NCBI GenBank assembly: GCA_963668015.2
Contig: CAXXCR010000009.1
Span: 172,945-236,944 of the forward strand
DNA from: Ilyobacter_A sp963668015
Lineage (GTDB): Bacteria; Fusobacteriota; Fusobacteriia; Fusobacteriales; Fusobacteriaceae
Direction: 5' to 3'
Length of the DNA stretch: 64,000 nucleotides
The notes under the pieces were generated by a model. It was not told the DNA's origin. It made no database searches and saw nothing but the letters and a program-made list of their open reading frames with translations. A program made the position numbers and the translations under genes. Position 1 is the first letter of the stretch, and every line of letters begins with the position of its first letter. Shown here one piece after another: positions 1 to 8,432 of this stretch.

Positions 1-205
1 CTCTTACAAATTCCTCTTGAAGATTTTCTACATATATCTTGCTTGCTCCAGATTCTATAGCTTTTACCTTTACTTCCTCCATGTCATCCTCTTGACCTAC
101 GTTTATGCAAACTGCAATTACCTCTAGGTTGTAGTTCTCCTTTAGCCAAGGTATGATGATAGATGTGTCCAATCCTCCAGAATATGCTAATACTACTTTT
201 TCCAT
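1..205 (-). CDS. argG: Argininosuccinate synthase, N-terminal part (runs off the left edge)
   Basis: Reading leftward from the ATG at 205, the translation begins MEKVVLAYSGGLDTS and continues for about 68 residues to the window edge. The SGGLDTS motif is the ATP-pyrophosphatase loop of argininosuccinate synthase, which joins citrulline and aspartate in arginine biosynthesis. The start is 25 bp downstream of the argH stop, so argH and argG form one minus-strand operon in the order argH-argG. The purine-rich stretch before the ATG gives a good ribosome binding site. Only the nucleotide-binding N-terminus is visible, so nothing can be said about the rest of the protein. Confidence 0.93.
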   Translation of the reverse strand, partial: MEKVVLAYSGGLDTSIIIPWLKENYNLEVIAVCINVGQEDDMEEVKVKAIESGASKIYVENLQEEFVR

Positions 206-230
206 ATTATTTTCCCCCTCGATTAATTTT

Positions 231-1604
231 TTATATTTTTAAAAATTTTTTTGCATTTTCAATTTGTCTTTCAGCCTCAGTATGCGCTGTCCCTCCATAT
301 GACTTTCTGTCTTTTACGCAGGTTTCTATCTGAGACTTTTCAATTATATCCTCTTGGAACATTTCGCTGAACTGCACGTATTCATCAAGTGACAGGTCCG
401 TTAGAAGTTTTCCATTTTCCTCGCAGTACGATACCAGTTCTCCTACTACTTTGTGTGCTTGTCTGAACGGCATCCCTTTTTTGGCAAGGTAGTCAGCCAC
501 ATCAGTAGCATTTATAAACCCTTCATAGATAGATTTTTTCATATTTTCTTCATTTATATTCATTGTTTTAAGCATCTCTGCAAATATCTCAAGAGATATT
601 TTTATTGTGTCTATTGAGTCGAAAACCCCTTCTTTGTCCTCTTGGGTGTCTTTGTTGTAAGCCAGAGGAAGTGCCTTCATAACTGTAAGTATCCCTATTA
701 GGTTTCCGTATATTCTTCCTGTTTTCCCTCTTACAAGCTCTGGTATGTCAGGGTTTTTCTTCTGCGGCATAATGGATGATCCCGTAGAGTATGCATCATC
801 TAAACTAACAAATGAGAATTCACTTGTGGACCAAACTATTATCTCCTCCGAAAATCTGGACATATGCATAGCTATCATTGATATTACAAAATTTAACTCT
901 ATAATAAAATCTCTGTCACTAACTGTATCCAGGCTGTTTTCAGTAACCTTGGAGAATCCAAGCAGTTCCGCGACATAGTGTCTGTCTATCGGGTAAGTAG
1001 TTCCTGCAAGGGCTCCGGCTCCAAGCGGCATAACATCTATCCTTTTATAACAGTCCTCCAGCCTCTCCAAATCCCTTTTAAACATCTCATAATAAGCCAT
1101 AAGGTGGTGTGCAAAAAGAATCGGCTGAGCCCTTTGAAGGTGTGTATAACCAGGTAATACAACCTCTTTGTGCTTTTCTGCCATGTATACTATTGCTTCC
1201 TCAAGACCTAAAAGTAGCTCTTTTATGTTTTCTACCTCTTTTTTCAGGTACATTCTTGTATCTAAAGCTACCTGATCATTTCTACTTCTGGCAGTGTGCA
1301 GCTTTCCTCCAACTTCACCAACAATCTGTATAAGCCTTCTTTCTATAGACATGTGTATATCTTCGTCAGAGATTTTAAATTCAAATTTATTTTTTTCTAT
1401 CTCTTCTTTTATTTTTAAAAGTCCTTTTTCTATTTCTGCCTGCTCATCGCCACCTATAATACCCTGTTTCGCAAGCATTTTAGAATGTGCTATACTTCCC
1501 TTTATATCCTCTTCGTACATTCTGCTGTCAAAGCCTATTGAGGCATTGAATTTCTCTAATATAGAGCTTGTTTCCTTATTAAATCTTCCACCCCATAATT
1601 TCAA
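231..1604 (-). CDS. argH: Argininosuccinate lyase
   Basis: Cleaves argininosuccinate to arginine and fumarate, the last step of arginine synthesis, in the cytoplasm. The 457-residue length matches the family. Visible motifs are KLHTARSRNDQ (about 101-111), PGYTHLQRAQP (151-161, with the catalytic-region His-Thr) and the fumarase/aspartase superfamily signature GSSIMPQKKNPD (275-286). The ATG is preceded on the minus strand by a GGGGGTAGG ribosome binding site. argG follows 25 bp downstream. The upstream region contains two direct repeats that could be operators. Confidence 0.97.
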   Translation of the reverse strand: MKLWGGRFNKETSSILEKFNASIGFDSRMYEEDIKGSIAHSKMLAKQGIIGGDEQAEIEKGLLKIKEEIEKNKFEFKISDEDIHMSIERRLIQIVGEVGGKLHTARSRNDQVALDTRMYLKKEVENIKELLLGLEEAIVYMAEKHKEVVLPGYTHLQRAQPILFAHHLMAYYEMFKRDLERLEDCYKRIDVMPLGAGALAGTTYPIDRHYVAELLGFSKVTENSLDTVSDRDFIIELNFVISMIAMHMSRFSEEIIVWSTSEFSFVSLDDAYSTGSSIMPQKKNPDIPELVRGKTGRIYGNLIGILTVMKALPLAYNKDTQEDKEGVFDSIDTIKISLEIFAEMLKTMNINEENMKKSIYEGFINATDVADYLAKKGMPFRQAHKVVGELVSYCEENGKLLTDLSLDEYVQFSEMFQEDIIEKSQIETCVKDRKSYGGTAHTEAERQIENAKKFLKI

Positions 1605-1689
1605 TTTGCCTACCCCCGTTTCTATATTTTATATTTTTTTCCTACCTATATAGTTACAAAATAAAAACCTTTTTTCCTCTAGCTCAAGT

Positions 1690-1739
1690 TTTTTTAGTAC
1701 TTCTTATGTTTTTTTAACATTTTTTTAGTACTTTTTATG
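1690..1739 (-). promoter_or_regulatory. Pair of 19-bp direct repeats upstream of argHG
   Basis: On the plus strand TTTTTTAGTACTT-TTATG occurs at 1690-1708 and again at 1721-1739, with one difference (C versus T). The period is 31 bp, close to three helical turns. They lie about 90-135 bp upstream of the argH start. The spacing suggests a tandem operator, but the sequence does not clearly match a classical ArgR box, and the region is very T-rich, so the match may be partly compositional. Confidence 0.35.
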
Positions 1740-1762
1740 CTTTCACAACTATTTTTGTATAT

Positions 1763-1801
1763 AAAAATGGGCTCTACTAAAAATACATTTTAGTAGAGCC
1801 C
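1763..1801 (-). terminator. Terminator of the amino-acid ABC transporter operon
   Basis: The arms GGGCTCTACTAAAA and TTTTAGTAGAGCCC form a 14-bp perfect stem with a short loop, followed on the minus strand by a U-rich tail. It lies about 90 bp past the stop of the solute-binding protein gene. Confidence 0.85.
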
Positions 1802-1888
1802 ATGCATTTTTACCAGTTTATTAATGAGTATTAAGTTTTTATAATTTTGTTCTCCTGCATCTCCTTAACCTTCTCATTTTAACTCCTC

Positions 1889-2617
1889 CTAAAAATGCTT
1901 TTTAATTAACTCCTCATATTTTCCGCTTGATTTTAAATTTTTAAGCCCACTGTTTAGCTTATCTAAAAGTTCGCCGTCCTCTTTTCTTACAGCTATTGCA
2001 TACTCCTCTTTTTCTGCTTCTCCCTCTACAACTTTAATTCCAGCATTTCCGCTGACAAAGTTTGTTGCAGGCTCTGAGTCCAGCACAACAGCATCTACCT
2101 TGTCGTTCTTCAGATCCATTATAGCTGCGTAAGCTGCGTTGTATTTTTTAGATTCTACGCCTTCCATCTCAGAAACCACAACGTCACCTGTAAATCCTAG
2201 CATGACTCCTACTTTTTTCCCTTTTAAGCTGTCAAATCCAGAAATTTCAGTGTCTGAGTCCTTTACTATGATTACCTGGCTTGCAGTATAGTAAGATTCT
2301 GAAAAATTAACACTTTTCTTTCTCTCATCAGTAGCCGTCATACCTGCAATTACAATATCTATTTTCTTTGTTTGAAGCGCTGGCAGCAGTCCGTCAAATG
2401 ACATATCCTGTATCTGTATCTCCAAACCTTGGTCCTTTGATATCTCATTTATAAGGTCCATGTCAAACCCTACTATCTCTCCCTCTTCTAAGTACTCAAA
2501 AGGCGGGAATTCCGCGTTTGTACCAACGTATACTACTTTTTTCTCCTCTTTTCCACCGCAGGCAACAAGTGAAAGTACCACCAATAAAACTAAAAATATT
2601 CTCCCTATTCTCTTCAT
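1889..2617 (-). CDS. Polar amino-acid ABC transporter, substrate-binding lipoprotein
   Basis: This 242-residue extracytoplasmic protein is of the family 3 solute-binding type (glutamine, lysine/arginine/ornithine and related substrates). It begins with a lipoprotein signal peptide whose lipobox VACGG places the lipidated cysteine at residue 20. The mature domain shows typical family features such as GFDMDLINEI and a KKVGVMLG hinge segment. It is the last gene of a permease-ATPase-binding protein operon, 18 bp after the ATPase. The substrate cannot be assigned from sequence; the leader upstream of the operon hints at regulation by amino-acid supply. Confidence 0.9.
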   Translation of the reverse strand: MKRIGRIFLVLLVVLSLVACGGKEEKKVVYVGTNAEFPPFEYLEEGEIVGFDMDLINEISKDQGLEIQIQDMSFDGLLPALQTKKIDIVIAGMTATDERKKSVNFSESYYTASQVIIVKDSDTEISGFDSLKGKKVGVMLGFTGDVVVSEMEGVESKKYNAAYAAIMDLKNDKVDAVVLDSEPATNFVSGNAGIKVVEGEAEKEEYAIAVRKEDGELLDKLNSGLKNLKSSGKYEELIKKHF

Positions 2618-2635
2618 GTTTTCTCCTCCAAGATA

Positions 2636-3364
2636 TTAATGATTCAGTACTTTATCTAAAAACTCCCTTGTTCTCTCATGTTTTGGATTCTCAAATATAT
2701 TTTTAGGCGTCTCGTCTTCTAAAACATAGCCCTGGTCCATAAAGAATACCCTATTGGCCACATTTCTGGCAAACCCCATCTCATGTGTTACCACCAGCAT
2801 AGTCATTCCCTCTTTTGCCAGCTGTCTAATTACATCCAAAACCTCGTTTATCATTTCAGGGTCCAGCGCCGATGTCGGTTCGTCAAAAAGTATTACCTCG
2901 GGATTCATAGCAAGCGCTCTTGCTATAGCTATTCTCTGCTTTTGACCTCCTGAAAGCTGGCTCGGATATGATTCTGCCTTGTCTCTCAGACCTACTTTTT
3001 TCAATAAATCCAGTGCCACTTTCTCAGCTTCATCAAGGTTTCTCTTTTTCACCTTTATCTGAGCAATCGTCAGATTCTCCATAACAGTTTTATGTGGAAA
3101 AAGATTAAAGTGTTGGAATACCATTCCTACATTTTGCCTTATTGCATTTATATCGGCTTTTGGATCAGTTATACTCTTTCCGTCTATGTATATATCTCCG
3201 ACAGTTGGTTGCTCTAACAGGTTTATACACCTCAAAAATGTTGACTTACCACTTCCAGACGGACCTATAACTGCAACTACCTCGCCTTTTTTTATGTCCT
3301 TATCTATGCCTTTTAATACTTCTAATTTACCATAATGCTTATGCAGGTTGTTTATCTTAATCAC
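2636..3364 (-). CDS. Polar amino-acid ABC transporter, ATP-binding protein (GlnQ-like)
   Basis: This 242-residue ATPase powers uptake together with the permease and lipoprotein of the same operon. Walker A GPSGSGKST is at about 34-42, the Q-loop Gln near 84, signature LSGGQKQR at 137-144, and Walker B with D-loop DEPTSALD at 161-168. These and the length match GlnQ/HisP/ArtP proteins. The start overlaps the permease stop by 8 bp, indicating translational coupling. Confidence 0.95.
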   Translation of the reverse strand: MIKINNLHKHYGKLEVLKGIDKDIKKGEVVAVIGPSGSGKSTFLRCINLLEQPTVGDIYIDGKSITDPKADINAIRQNVGMVFQHFNLFPHKTVMENLTIAQIKVKKRNLDEAEKVALDLLKKVGLRDKAESYPSQLSGGQKQRIAIARALAMNPEVILFDEPTSALDPEMINEVLDVIRQLAKEGMTMLVVTHEMGFARNVANRVFFMDQGYVLEDETPKNIFENPKHERTREFLDKVLNH

Positions 3365-4067
3365 TTTTTCTCATCCTCCCCTCAACAACTCTCATTATCC
3401 TTGTGAATATTCCGGTTAGGATGAGGTATATAATTCCCACTGCTATAAGCGGCTCTACACCTCTGTAAGTTTGGCTTGTTATTATGTTTGCAGAACGTAA
3501 TAAATCTACTCCGCCTATGAAACCTACTATGGAAGTTTCTTTTAAAAGAGTTATAAACTCACTGACAAGTGTTGGAAGTATCTTCCTTATAGCCTGTGGT
3601 ATTATTATCTCCTTCATTGATTGCGGGTAGCTCATTCCAAGTGCCCTAGCTGCCTCCATTTGTCCCTTATCCAGACCCTGTATCCCAGCCCTTATTATTT
3701 CAGCTACATACGCCGCACTGTTAAGCCCAAATGCAAGTCCAGCTACTATCAATATCGGTGTATCTCTAAGTGCCCCTACGAATATAACATTCGCCAATAT
3801 CATAAGTTGAACCACTGCCGGGGTTCCCCTTACTATATCGATGTATGCTATCGTAAACGCAGATAGCGGGTTGAAGCTTGCGTACTTCTTTATACCCTTT
3901 AGCGGGTAGAAGTGTGAAAGTCTGAAAAGCGCCAACAGTATCCCTACAGTGAGTCCTATAAGCGCTGCAAAAAAAGTTACGTTTATCGAAAAAGCAAGAC
4001 CTTTTAATATATACATATATCTGTTGCCATCGATAAATATTCCCTTTAGCACCTCTAAGTATGCCAT
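3357..4067 (-). CDS. Polar amino-acid ABC transporter, permease
   Basis: Inner-membrane subunit of 236 residues with five or so hydrophobic segments and the EAA loop EAARALGMSYPQ that contacts the ATPase. The sequence between about residues 20 and 120 matches the HisM/GlnP permease domain. It is the first gene of the operon; the ATG at 4067 follows a strong AGGAGG site 5 bp upstream. An unusually long leader with two terminators separates it from its promoter. Confidence 0.94.
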   Translation of the reverse strand: MAYLEVLKGIFIDGNRYMYILKGLAFSINVTFFAALIGLTVGILLALFRLSHFYPLKGIKKYASFNPLSAFTIAYIDIVRGTPAVVQLMILANVIFVGALRDTPILIVAGLAFGLNSAAYVAEIIRAGIQGLDKGQMEAARALGMSYPQSMKEIIIPQAIRKILPTLVSEFITLLKETSIVGFIGGVDLLRSANIITSQTYRGVEPLIAVGIIYLILTGIFTRIMRVVEGRMRKSD

Positions 4068-4121
4068 ACAATTCCTCCTGTTTTAAATTTCTTCTCCGTT
4101 CTCCTAAACTCCTTGTATATC

Positions 4122-4185
4122 AAAAAACCTCATTGTAATCCCTTAGAGAAAGCTATCATCTCTTCCTCCAAAATCAACAATGAGG
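4122..4185 (-). terminator. Second leader terminator/attenuator, enclosing the leader peptide
   Basis: On the minus strand CCTCATTGT (plus 4177-4185) pairs perfectly with ACAATGAGG (4128-4136), followed by six U residues. The loop of about 40 nt holds the ribosome site and ORF of the leader peptide, plus a small inner AGAGA/TCTCT hairpin. It lies within the transporter leader, so it should act as a conditional terminator. Confidence 0.65.
4130..4159 (-). CDS. Nine-codon leader peptide, candidate (MIAFSKGLQ)
   Basis: A 9-codon ORF starts at 4159, preceded by a GGAGGA site with 4 bp spacing, a stronger ribosome site than chance would usually give. It ends with a leucine codon, a glutamine codon (CAA) and TGA. 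The CAA-TGA lies inside the 3' arm of the downstream terminator stem. A ribosome paused on those last codons would block the hairpin, so this may be an attenuation peptide for the transporter. Translation is not proven. Confidence 0.5.
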   Translation of the reverse strand: MIAFSKGLQ

Positions 4186-4188
4186 CTT

Positions 4189-4222
4189 AAAAAAAGCCTA
4201 CGACTAAAAACCGTAGGCTTTA
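4189..4222 (-). terminator. First leader terminator
   Basis: AAAGCCTACG and CGTAGGCTTT form a 10-bp stem with a 9-nt loop, followed on the minus strand by a run of seven T residues. It is about 105 nt downstream of the predicted transcription start and only a few bases before the second terminator. The sequence ahead of it (4223-4327) contains small hairpins and could be an aptamer, but I do not recognise a known class. Confidence 0.7.
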
Positions 4223-4333
4223 ATCGTCTATACTCATAGAAATGCTACTTCTAGCTAGCCAAAAAACAACTGCTGTTTCGCTCTTCTAATCTTTGCAAAA
4301 AGAAATAATAGTTTTTAATTAAATTTTTAAGTT

Positions 4334-4362
4334 AATATAACATACAAGTCTGTATTTGTCAA
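4334..4362 (-). promoter_or_regulatory. Sigma70-type promoter of the amino-acid transporter operon
   Basis: On the minus strand TTGACA (4357-4362) is followed by a 17-bp spacer and TATATT (4334-4339). This is a near-consensus promoter reading toward the structured leader. Confidence 0.8.
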
Positions 4363-4440
4363 TATATTTCACCCTATTCCAGCAACTCTTATTTCTGCAT
4401 GCCTTCATTTATACTTAAAAGGCCTAAATCACCTGTATAT

Positions 4441-4468
4441 AAAAAAATTAAAATTTCCTAAATTTTAT
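4441..4468 (-). terminator. Terminator of the opp operon
   Basis: TAAAATTT and AAATTTTA form an 8-bp AT-only stem followed by a T run on the minus strand, just past the oppF stop. It is weak but well placed; the next promoter follows about 80 bp further on. Confidence 0.55.
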
Positions 4469-4478
4469 ACCTGTATCT

Positions 4479-5453
4479 CTACCTGAGTTTTGACGCTATT
4501 TCCTCTGCATAGTGGCAGGCAGCATAATGCCCTGATTTTATTTCTCTCAGAACAGGTCTTTCAGACAGGCATCTGTCCTTTGCATAATTACATCTTGTGG
4601 AGAATTTACACCCTTTTGGAGGGTTTATAGGGCTGGGAAGGTCTCCCTCAAGTTTTATCCTTTTTTTAGAAACTTCCACATCAGGATCAGCTATCGGTAC
4701 CGCCGAAAGCAATGCCTGGGTATAAGGGTGTAACGGATTATCGTACAGCTCGTCGCTTTCTGAAAGCTCCACTACATCTCCAAGATACATAACCGCTACC
4801 CTGTCGCTTATATACTTAACCATGGAAAGGTCATGTGCTATGAAAAGAAGCGTAAGCCCCCTCTCCCTTTGAAGTTCCTTTAAAAGGTTTACCACCTGAG
4901 CCTGTATAGACACATCCAGTGCGGCTATAGGCTCGTCACAAACTATAAATTCAGGGTTTACAGCCAGTGCTCTTGCTATCCCTATCCTCTGCCTCTGGCC
5001 TCCTGAAAATTCATGTGGAAAACGACTTGCGTGCTCCCTGTTAAGACCTACCTTCTCCAGGAGATCATATACAATTTTGTTTCTTTCATCACGGTTTTTG
5101 CATATTTTCTGAATATTTAAACCTTCAGCGATTATATCCCCAACCGTCATCCTGGGGTTAAGTGATGCCTGTGGGTCCTGAAATATCATCTGCGCCTTCC
5201 TTGCAAACTCTTTTCTGGAAAACTCACTTGCGTTTTTTCCGCTGTACTTTATTTCTCCGCTGGTTTTAGGGTAAAGTACCGTTAATGTCCTGCCAAGTGT
5301 TGTCTTTCCGCAGCCTGATTCACCCACAAGTCCAAGTATCTCCCCTTTGTATATATCAAGGCTGACTCCGTCGACAGCCTTCAATATCTGTTGTTTTCCC
5401 ACATTAAAATGCTTTTTCAGATCCTTTATCTCTATCAATTTTTCCATTCTCAT
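4479..5453 (-). CDS. oppF: Oligopeptide/dipeptide ABC transporter, ATP-binding protein (OppF-type)
   Basis: This 324-residue cytoplasmic ATPase pairs with OppD to energise peptide import. It has Walker A GESGCGKTT, signature FSGGQRQR and Walker B CDEPIAALD. The C-terminal oligopeptide-transporter extension carries the cysteine cluster GCKFSTRCNYAKDRC found in OppD/OppF-type ATPases. The ATG at 5453 overlaps the oppD stop in an ATGA arrangement and has a GGAGGGGG site 7 bp upstream. It is the last gene of oppABCDF. Confidence 0.94.
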   Translation of the reverse strand: MRMEKLIEIKDLKKHFNVGKQQILKAVDGVSLDIYKGEILGLVGESGCGKTTLGRTLTVLYPKTSGEIKYSGKNASEFSRKEFARKAQMIFQDPQASLNPRMTVGDIIAEGLNIQKICKNRDERNKIVYDLLEKVGLNREHASRFPHEFSGGQRQRIGIARALAVNPEFIVCDEPIAALDVSIQAQVVNLLKELQRERGLTLLFIAHDLSMVKYISDRVAVMYLGDVVELSESDELYDNPLHPYTQALLSAVPIADPDVEVSKKRIKLEGDLPSPINPPKGCKFSTRCNYAKDRCLSERPVLREIKSGHYAACHYAEEIASKLR

Positions 5454-6478
5454 TCTACTACCCCCTCCGGTTTAACAGGGCATTCTACCTCTGGAGACCT
5501 CTCGTCTTCAAGCCAACAGGCTACTCTATGACCTTCTCCTGACAAGTACATCTTAGGTTTTTCCTCCCTGCATATACCCATTGCGTTTTCGCACCTGGGA
5601 GCAAACGGACATCCCTTGGGAGGGTTAAAAGTATCAGGAGGAGTACCCTCTATGGAACTCAGTTCCTTTTTTTCAGAATCGGCATCAAGTCTGGGGATCG
5701 ACTTTATCAGACCCCAGGTATACGGGTGTTTAGGCTTGTAGAAGATGTCGTGTACCCTTGCTTCCTCCATTATCTCTCCACCATACATAACTATTACCCT
5801 TTCAGCTATATCGGCAACAACCCCTAAGTCATGTGTTATCATTATTACCGCTGTATTCAGGTGGTTTTTCAATTCTTTTAAAAGATCCAGTATTTGAGCC
5901 TGCACCGTTACATCCAAGGCTGTAGTTGGTTCATCTGCTATAAGCAGTTCAGGGTGGCAGGCAAGGGCGATTGCTATTACAACCCTCTGTCTCATTCCTC
6001 CGGAAAACTCGTGAGGATACTGTTTCATCCTTTTTTCAGGATTCGGTATACGCACCAGTTTCAACATTTCCAGAGTCTTTTCCATAGCCTCTTTTCTGCC
6101 AAGCTTTTGATGCAGCATTATTCCCTCAGCAATCTGTTTTCCAACTGTCATTGTTGGATTCAGAGACGTCATGGGATCCTGAAATATCATGCCTATTTTT
6201 CCGCCGCGTATTTTCTGCATATCTTTCTCTTTTTTTTCAAGCAGATTCTCTCCATGGAATAGTATTTTTCCTGATTTTATTTTTCCTGGCGGCATAGGTA
6301 TAAGCCTCATAACCGTCTGCACAGTTACAGACTTACCTGATCCAGATTCTCCTACTATAGCTAAAGCTTCACCTTTATCTATATCAAAATTTACACCTCT
6401 TATTGCCTGAACCTCTCCCGCATAGGTGTCAAAAGATATATAAAGGTCTTCTACTTCCAGTAATTTACTGTTTTCCAT
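5450..6478 (-). CDS. oppD: Oligopeptide/dipeptide ABC transporter, ATP-binding protein (OppD-type)
   Basis: ATPase of 342 residues with Walker A GESGSGKSV, signature FSGGMRQR and Walker B ADEPTTALD. The C-terminal segment GCPFAPRCENAMGIC is the cysteine-rich region of the oligopeptide ATPase family. It lies between oppC and oppF and overlaps oppF by 4 bp. The exact peptide class transported cannot be told from sequence. Confidence 0.94.
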   Translation of the reverse strand: MENSKLLEVEDLYISFDTYAGEVQAIRGVNFDIDKGEALAIVGESGSGKSVTVQTVMRLIPMPPGKIKSGKILFHGENLLEKKEKDMQKIRGGKIGMIFQDPMTSLNPTMTVGKQIAEGIMLHQKLGRKEAMEKTLEMLKLVRIPNPEKRMKQYPHEFSGGMRQRVVIAIALACHPELLIADEPTTALDVTVQAQILDLLKELKNHLNTAVIMITHDLGVVADIAERVIVMYGGEIMEEARVHDIFYKPKHPYTWGLIKSIPRLDADSEKKELSSIEGTPPDTFNPPKGCPFAPRCENAMGICREEKPKMYLSGEGHRVACWLEDERSPEVECPVKPEGVVE

Positions 6479-6498
6479 CTATTTCCTCCCTATGCATC

Positions 6499-7428
6499 TT
6501 ATTTTCTAAGCTTCGGATCCAGAGCATCCCTCAAACCGTCTCCTACAATATTAAACGAAAGAGTTGCCAGAGATATAAATAACGCCGGTATCACAAAAAG
6601 GTGTGGTCCCCTTGACAGCAGTTTGTAACCGTCGTTGGCTAGGCTTCCCCATGAAGCCATCGGTGCAGGTACCCCTATTCCTATAAAGCTCAAAAACGCC
6701 TCTGTAAAGATGGCTGTGGGTATATCCATTGTGAGCCTCACTATTATCTGTCCCATTGCGTTTGGTATTAGGTGTTTCAATATTATCCAAAGCGGGCTTC
6801 CACCCAAAACTATAGATGCCATTACATACTCCTGCTCCTTAAGCTTTAACACCTCTCCCCTTACAATCATAGCCATTATCATCCACCTGGTGAACCCCAT
6901 TGCTATGATAATTGTGTGTATACCGTGGCCAAGTACAACCATAAGCAGTATTATGTATATCATGCTCGGAACAGCCATGAATATCTCAACTATTCTCATC
7001 ATTACAAAGTCTACTTTCCCGCCGAAAAATCCAGCTACCCCGCCATAAACAGTTCCTATTATTCCCTCCAGTAAAACTACAATGAGGGCTATCGAAAGGG
7101 ATAGCCTACCCCCTTCCCAGATTCTGGTAAAGACATCTCTTCCAAATTCATCTGTCCCGAAGTAATGCTTGTTTTTTAAAGCTTCCATTCCGAATTTAAA
7201 CTGAAATTCAGGATTCATTTCACGGTAGTCGTATTTATTCAAATACGGACCGAATATCGCAAAGAAAATTAGCACTATCAAAACGGAAAAGAAAAACATA
7301 TTCACCTTGTTTGACTTAAACCTTCTCACAGCATCCTGCCAGTAAGTCATACTTGGCTTGTATATTTTTTCGCTCTCCTCCAGGTCCTTTCCCACAATCC
7401 TAAACTGATCTTGACTGTTCTGCACCAT
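6499..7428 (-). CDS. oppC: Oligopeptide/dipeptide ABC transporter, permease (OppC-type)
   Basis: Inner-membrane subunit of 309 residues. The N-terminal cytoplasmic segment is followed by a first membrane helix near residues 45-65 and, after a large loop containing FGTDEFGRDVFTRIWEG (typical of DppC/OppC), by five more helices. The EAA-type loop lies around MASIVLGGSPLWIILKH. It starts 2 bp after oppB, indicating translational coupling. Confidence 0.94.
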   Translation of the reverse strand: MVQNSQDQFRIVGKDLEESEKIYKPSMTYWQDAVRRFKSNKVNMFFFSVLIVLIFFAIFGPYLNKYDYREMNPEFQFKFGMEALKNKHYFGTDEFGRDVFTRIWEGGRLSLSIALIVVLLEGIIGTVYGGVAGFFGGKVDFVMMRIVEIFMAVPSMIYIILLMVVLGHGIHTIIIAMGFTRWMIMAMIVRGEVLKLKEQEYVMASIVLGGSPLWIILKHLIPNAMGQIIVRLTMDIPTAIFTEAFLSFIGIGVPAPMASWGSLANDGYKLLSRGPHLFVIPALFISLATLSFNIVGDGLRDALDPKLRK

Positions 7429-7430
7429 CT

Positions 7431-8381
7431 CTACTTTTCTCCTTTCCCTTTGACAACTCTTATCCTAGGATCTATTAGTCCGTACATCAGGTCCACAAGC
7501 AATATCATTACTATCAGCAGAAATGCGTAGAATACAACTATTCCAAGAGTTAGTGTGTAATCCCTGTCAGATATACTCTGCACAAAATATCTACCTAAAC
7601 CTGGAATTGCAAACACTTTCTCTATTACGAAAGACCCGGTTGTAATGGCTGCCAAAAGCGGACCCAAGTATGTAACAACTGGAAGTATAGCATTTCTCAT
7701 ACAATGTTTTACTATTATTTTAAATGGGGAGAGTCCCTTTGCTTTTGCAGTTCTTATGTAGTCCTGCGATAAAACCTCTATCATAGAAGCCCTCATCATC
7801 CTGGCAATAATAGCAAGAGGCATAAGAGCCAAAGCTATAGACGGCATTATAAGATGTTTAAATTCTCCGTATCCCGCTATGGGAAGTATGCTGTCTCCAG
7901 TTAATTTTTTAAGGAATAAGACAAGCCACTGTAAAATCCCGCCAAGAATAAAACTCGGCACAGAGACTCCTACTATTGCCAAAAGCATCGAAGCTGAATC
8001 CAGTTTTTTCCCTCTGTAAAGTCCAGCTACAATACCTATACTAACTCCCACAACAAAGGCAATTATTGTCGCTAATAATCCCAGGATCAAAGATTTCGGA
8101 AAATGTGTTTTTATCATTTTATTTACACTTCTTCCTCTTACTTTCATGGAAAGACCCAAGTCACCTTTGGCCAAGCTGCTCATATAGTACCTATACTGAA
8201 CCATCAAAGGCTTGTCCAAATGGTATTTCTCCAAAAGTTTTTCCTTTACTTTTGGTGGTATTTTTTTCTCGCTTACAAACGGGTCCCCAGGTAGCATATG
8301 CATCAAAAAAAAGGTTATACTTGCTATTATCCATAATGTTAAAAATCCATAAATTAATTTTTTACATATATACCTTAACAT
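7431..8381 (-). CDS. oppB: Oligopeptide/dipeptide ABC transporter, permease (OppB-type)
   Basis: Inner-membrane subunit of 316 residues with an N-terminal helix and the conserved MLPGDPF motif of DppB/OppB permeases. Five more helices follow, with the EAA loop around RTAKAKGLSPFKIIVKH. I choose the ATG at 8381 rather than the TTG six codons upstream, because GAGGGG lies 5 bp before the ATG and inside the longer version. A terminator-like palindrome separates it from oppA. Confidence 0.92.
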   Translation of the reverse strand: MLRYICKKLIYGFLTLWIIASITFFLMHMLPGDPFVSEKKIPPKVKEKLLEKYHLDKPLMVQYRYYMSSLAKGDLGLSMKVRGRSVNKMIKTHFPKSLILGLLATIIAFVVGVSIGIVAGLYRGKKLDSASMLLAIVGVSVPSFILGGILQWLVLFLKKLTGDSILPIAGYGEFKHLIMPSIALALMPLAIIARMMRASMIEVLSQDYIRTAKAKGLSPFKIIVKHCMRNAILPVVTYLGPLLAAITTGSFVIEKVFAIPGLGRYFVQSISDRDYTLTLGIVVFYAFLLIVMILLVDLMYGLIDPRIRVVKGKGEK

Positions 8382-8432
8382 CTTTTCCCCTCTTTTCAAA
8401 AAATATTAAGCGTCCAGCAACATAAAAAGTTT

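Larger units (their letters stand above)
4122..4327 (-). promoter_or_regulatory. Structured leader RNA of the amino-acid transporter operon
   Basis: From the predicted transcription start near 4327 to the permease ATG there are about 260 nt of untranslated RNA. It carries, in order, an unassigned structured part, a terminator, a second terminator and the 9-codon peptide. I compared it by eye with the lysine riboswitch and T-box consensus; the key conserved elements (GCCGAAG-type core, GGGTGGNACCGCG) are absent. Together with the terminators, this says the operon is controlled by premature termination. Confidence 0.6.

Noticed and set aside
4122..4327. Lysine riboswitch or T-box in the transporter leader
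   Set aside because: The length and position fit, but the conserved lysine-aptamer core elements and the T-box GGGTGGNACCGCG sequence are not present.
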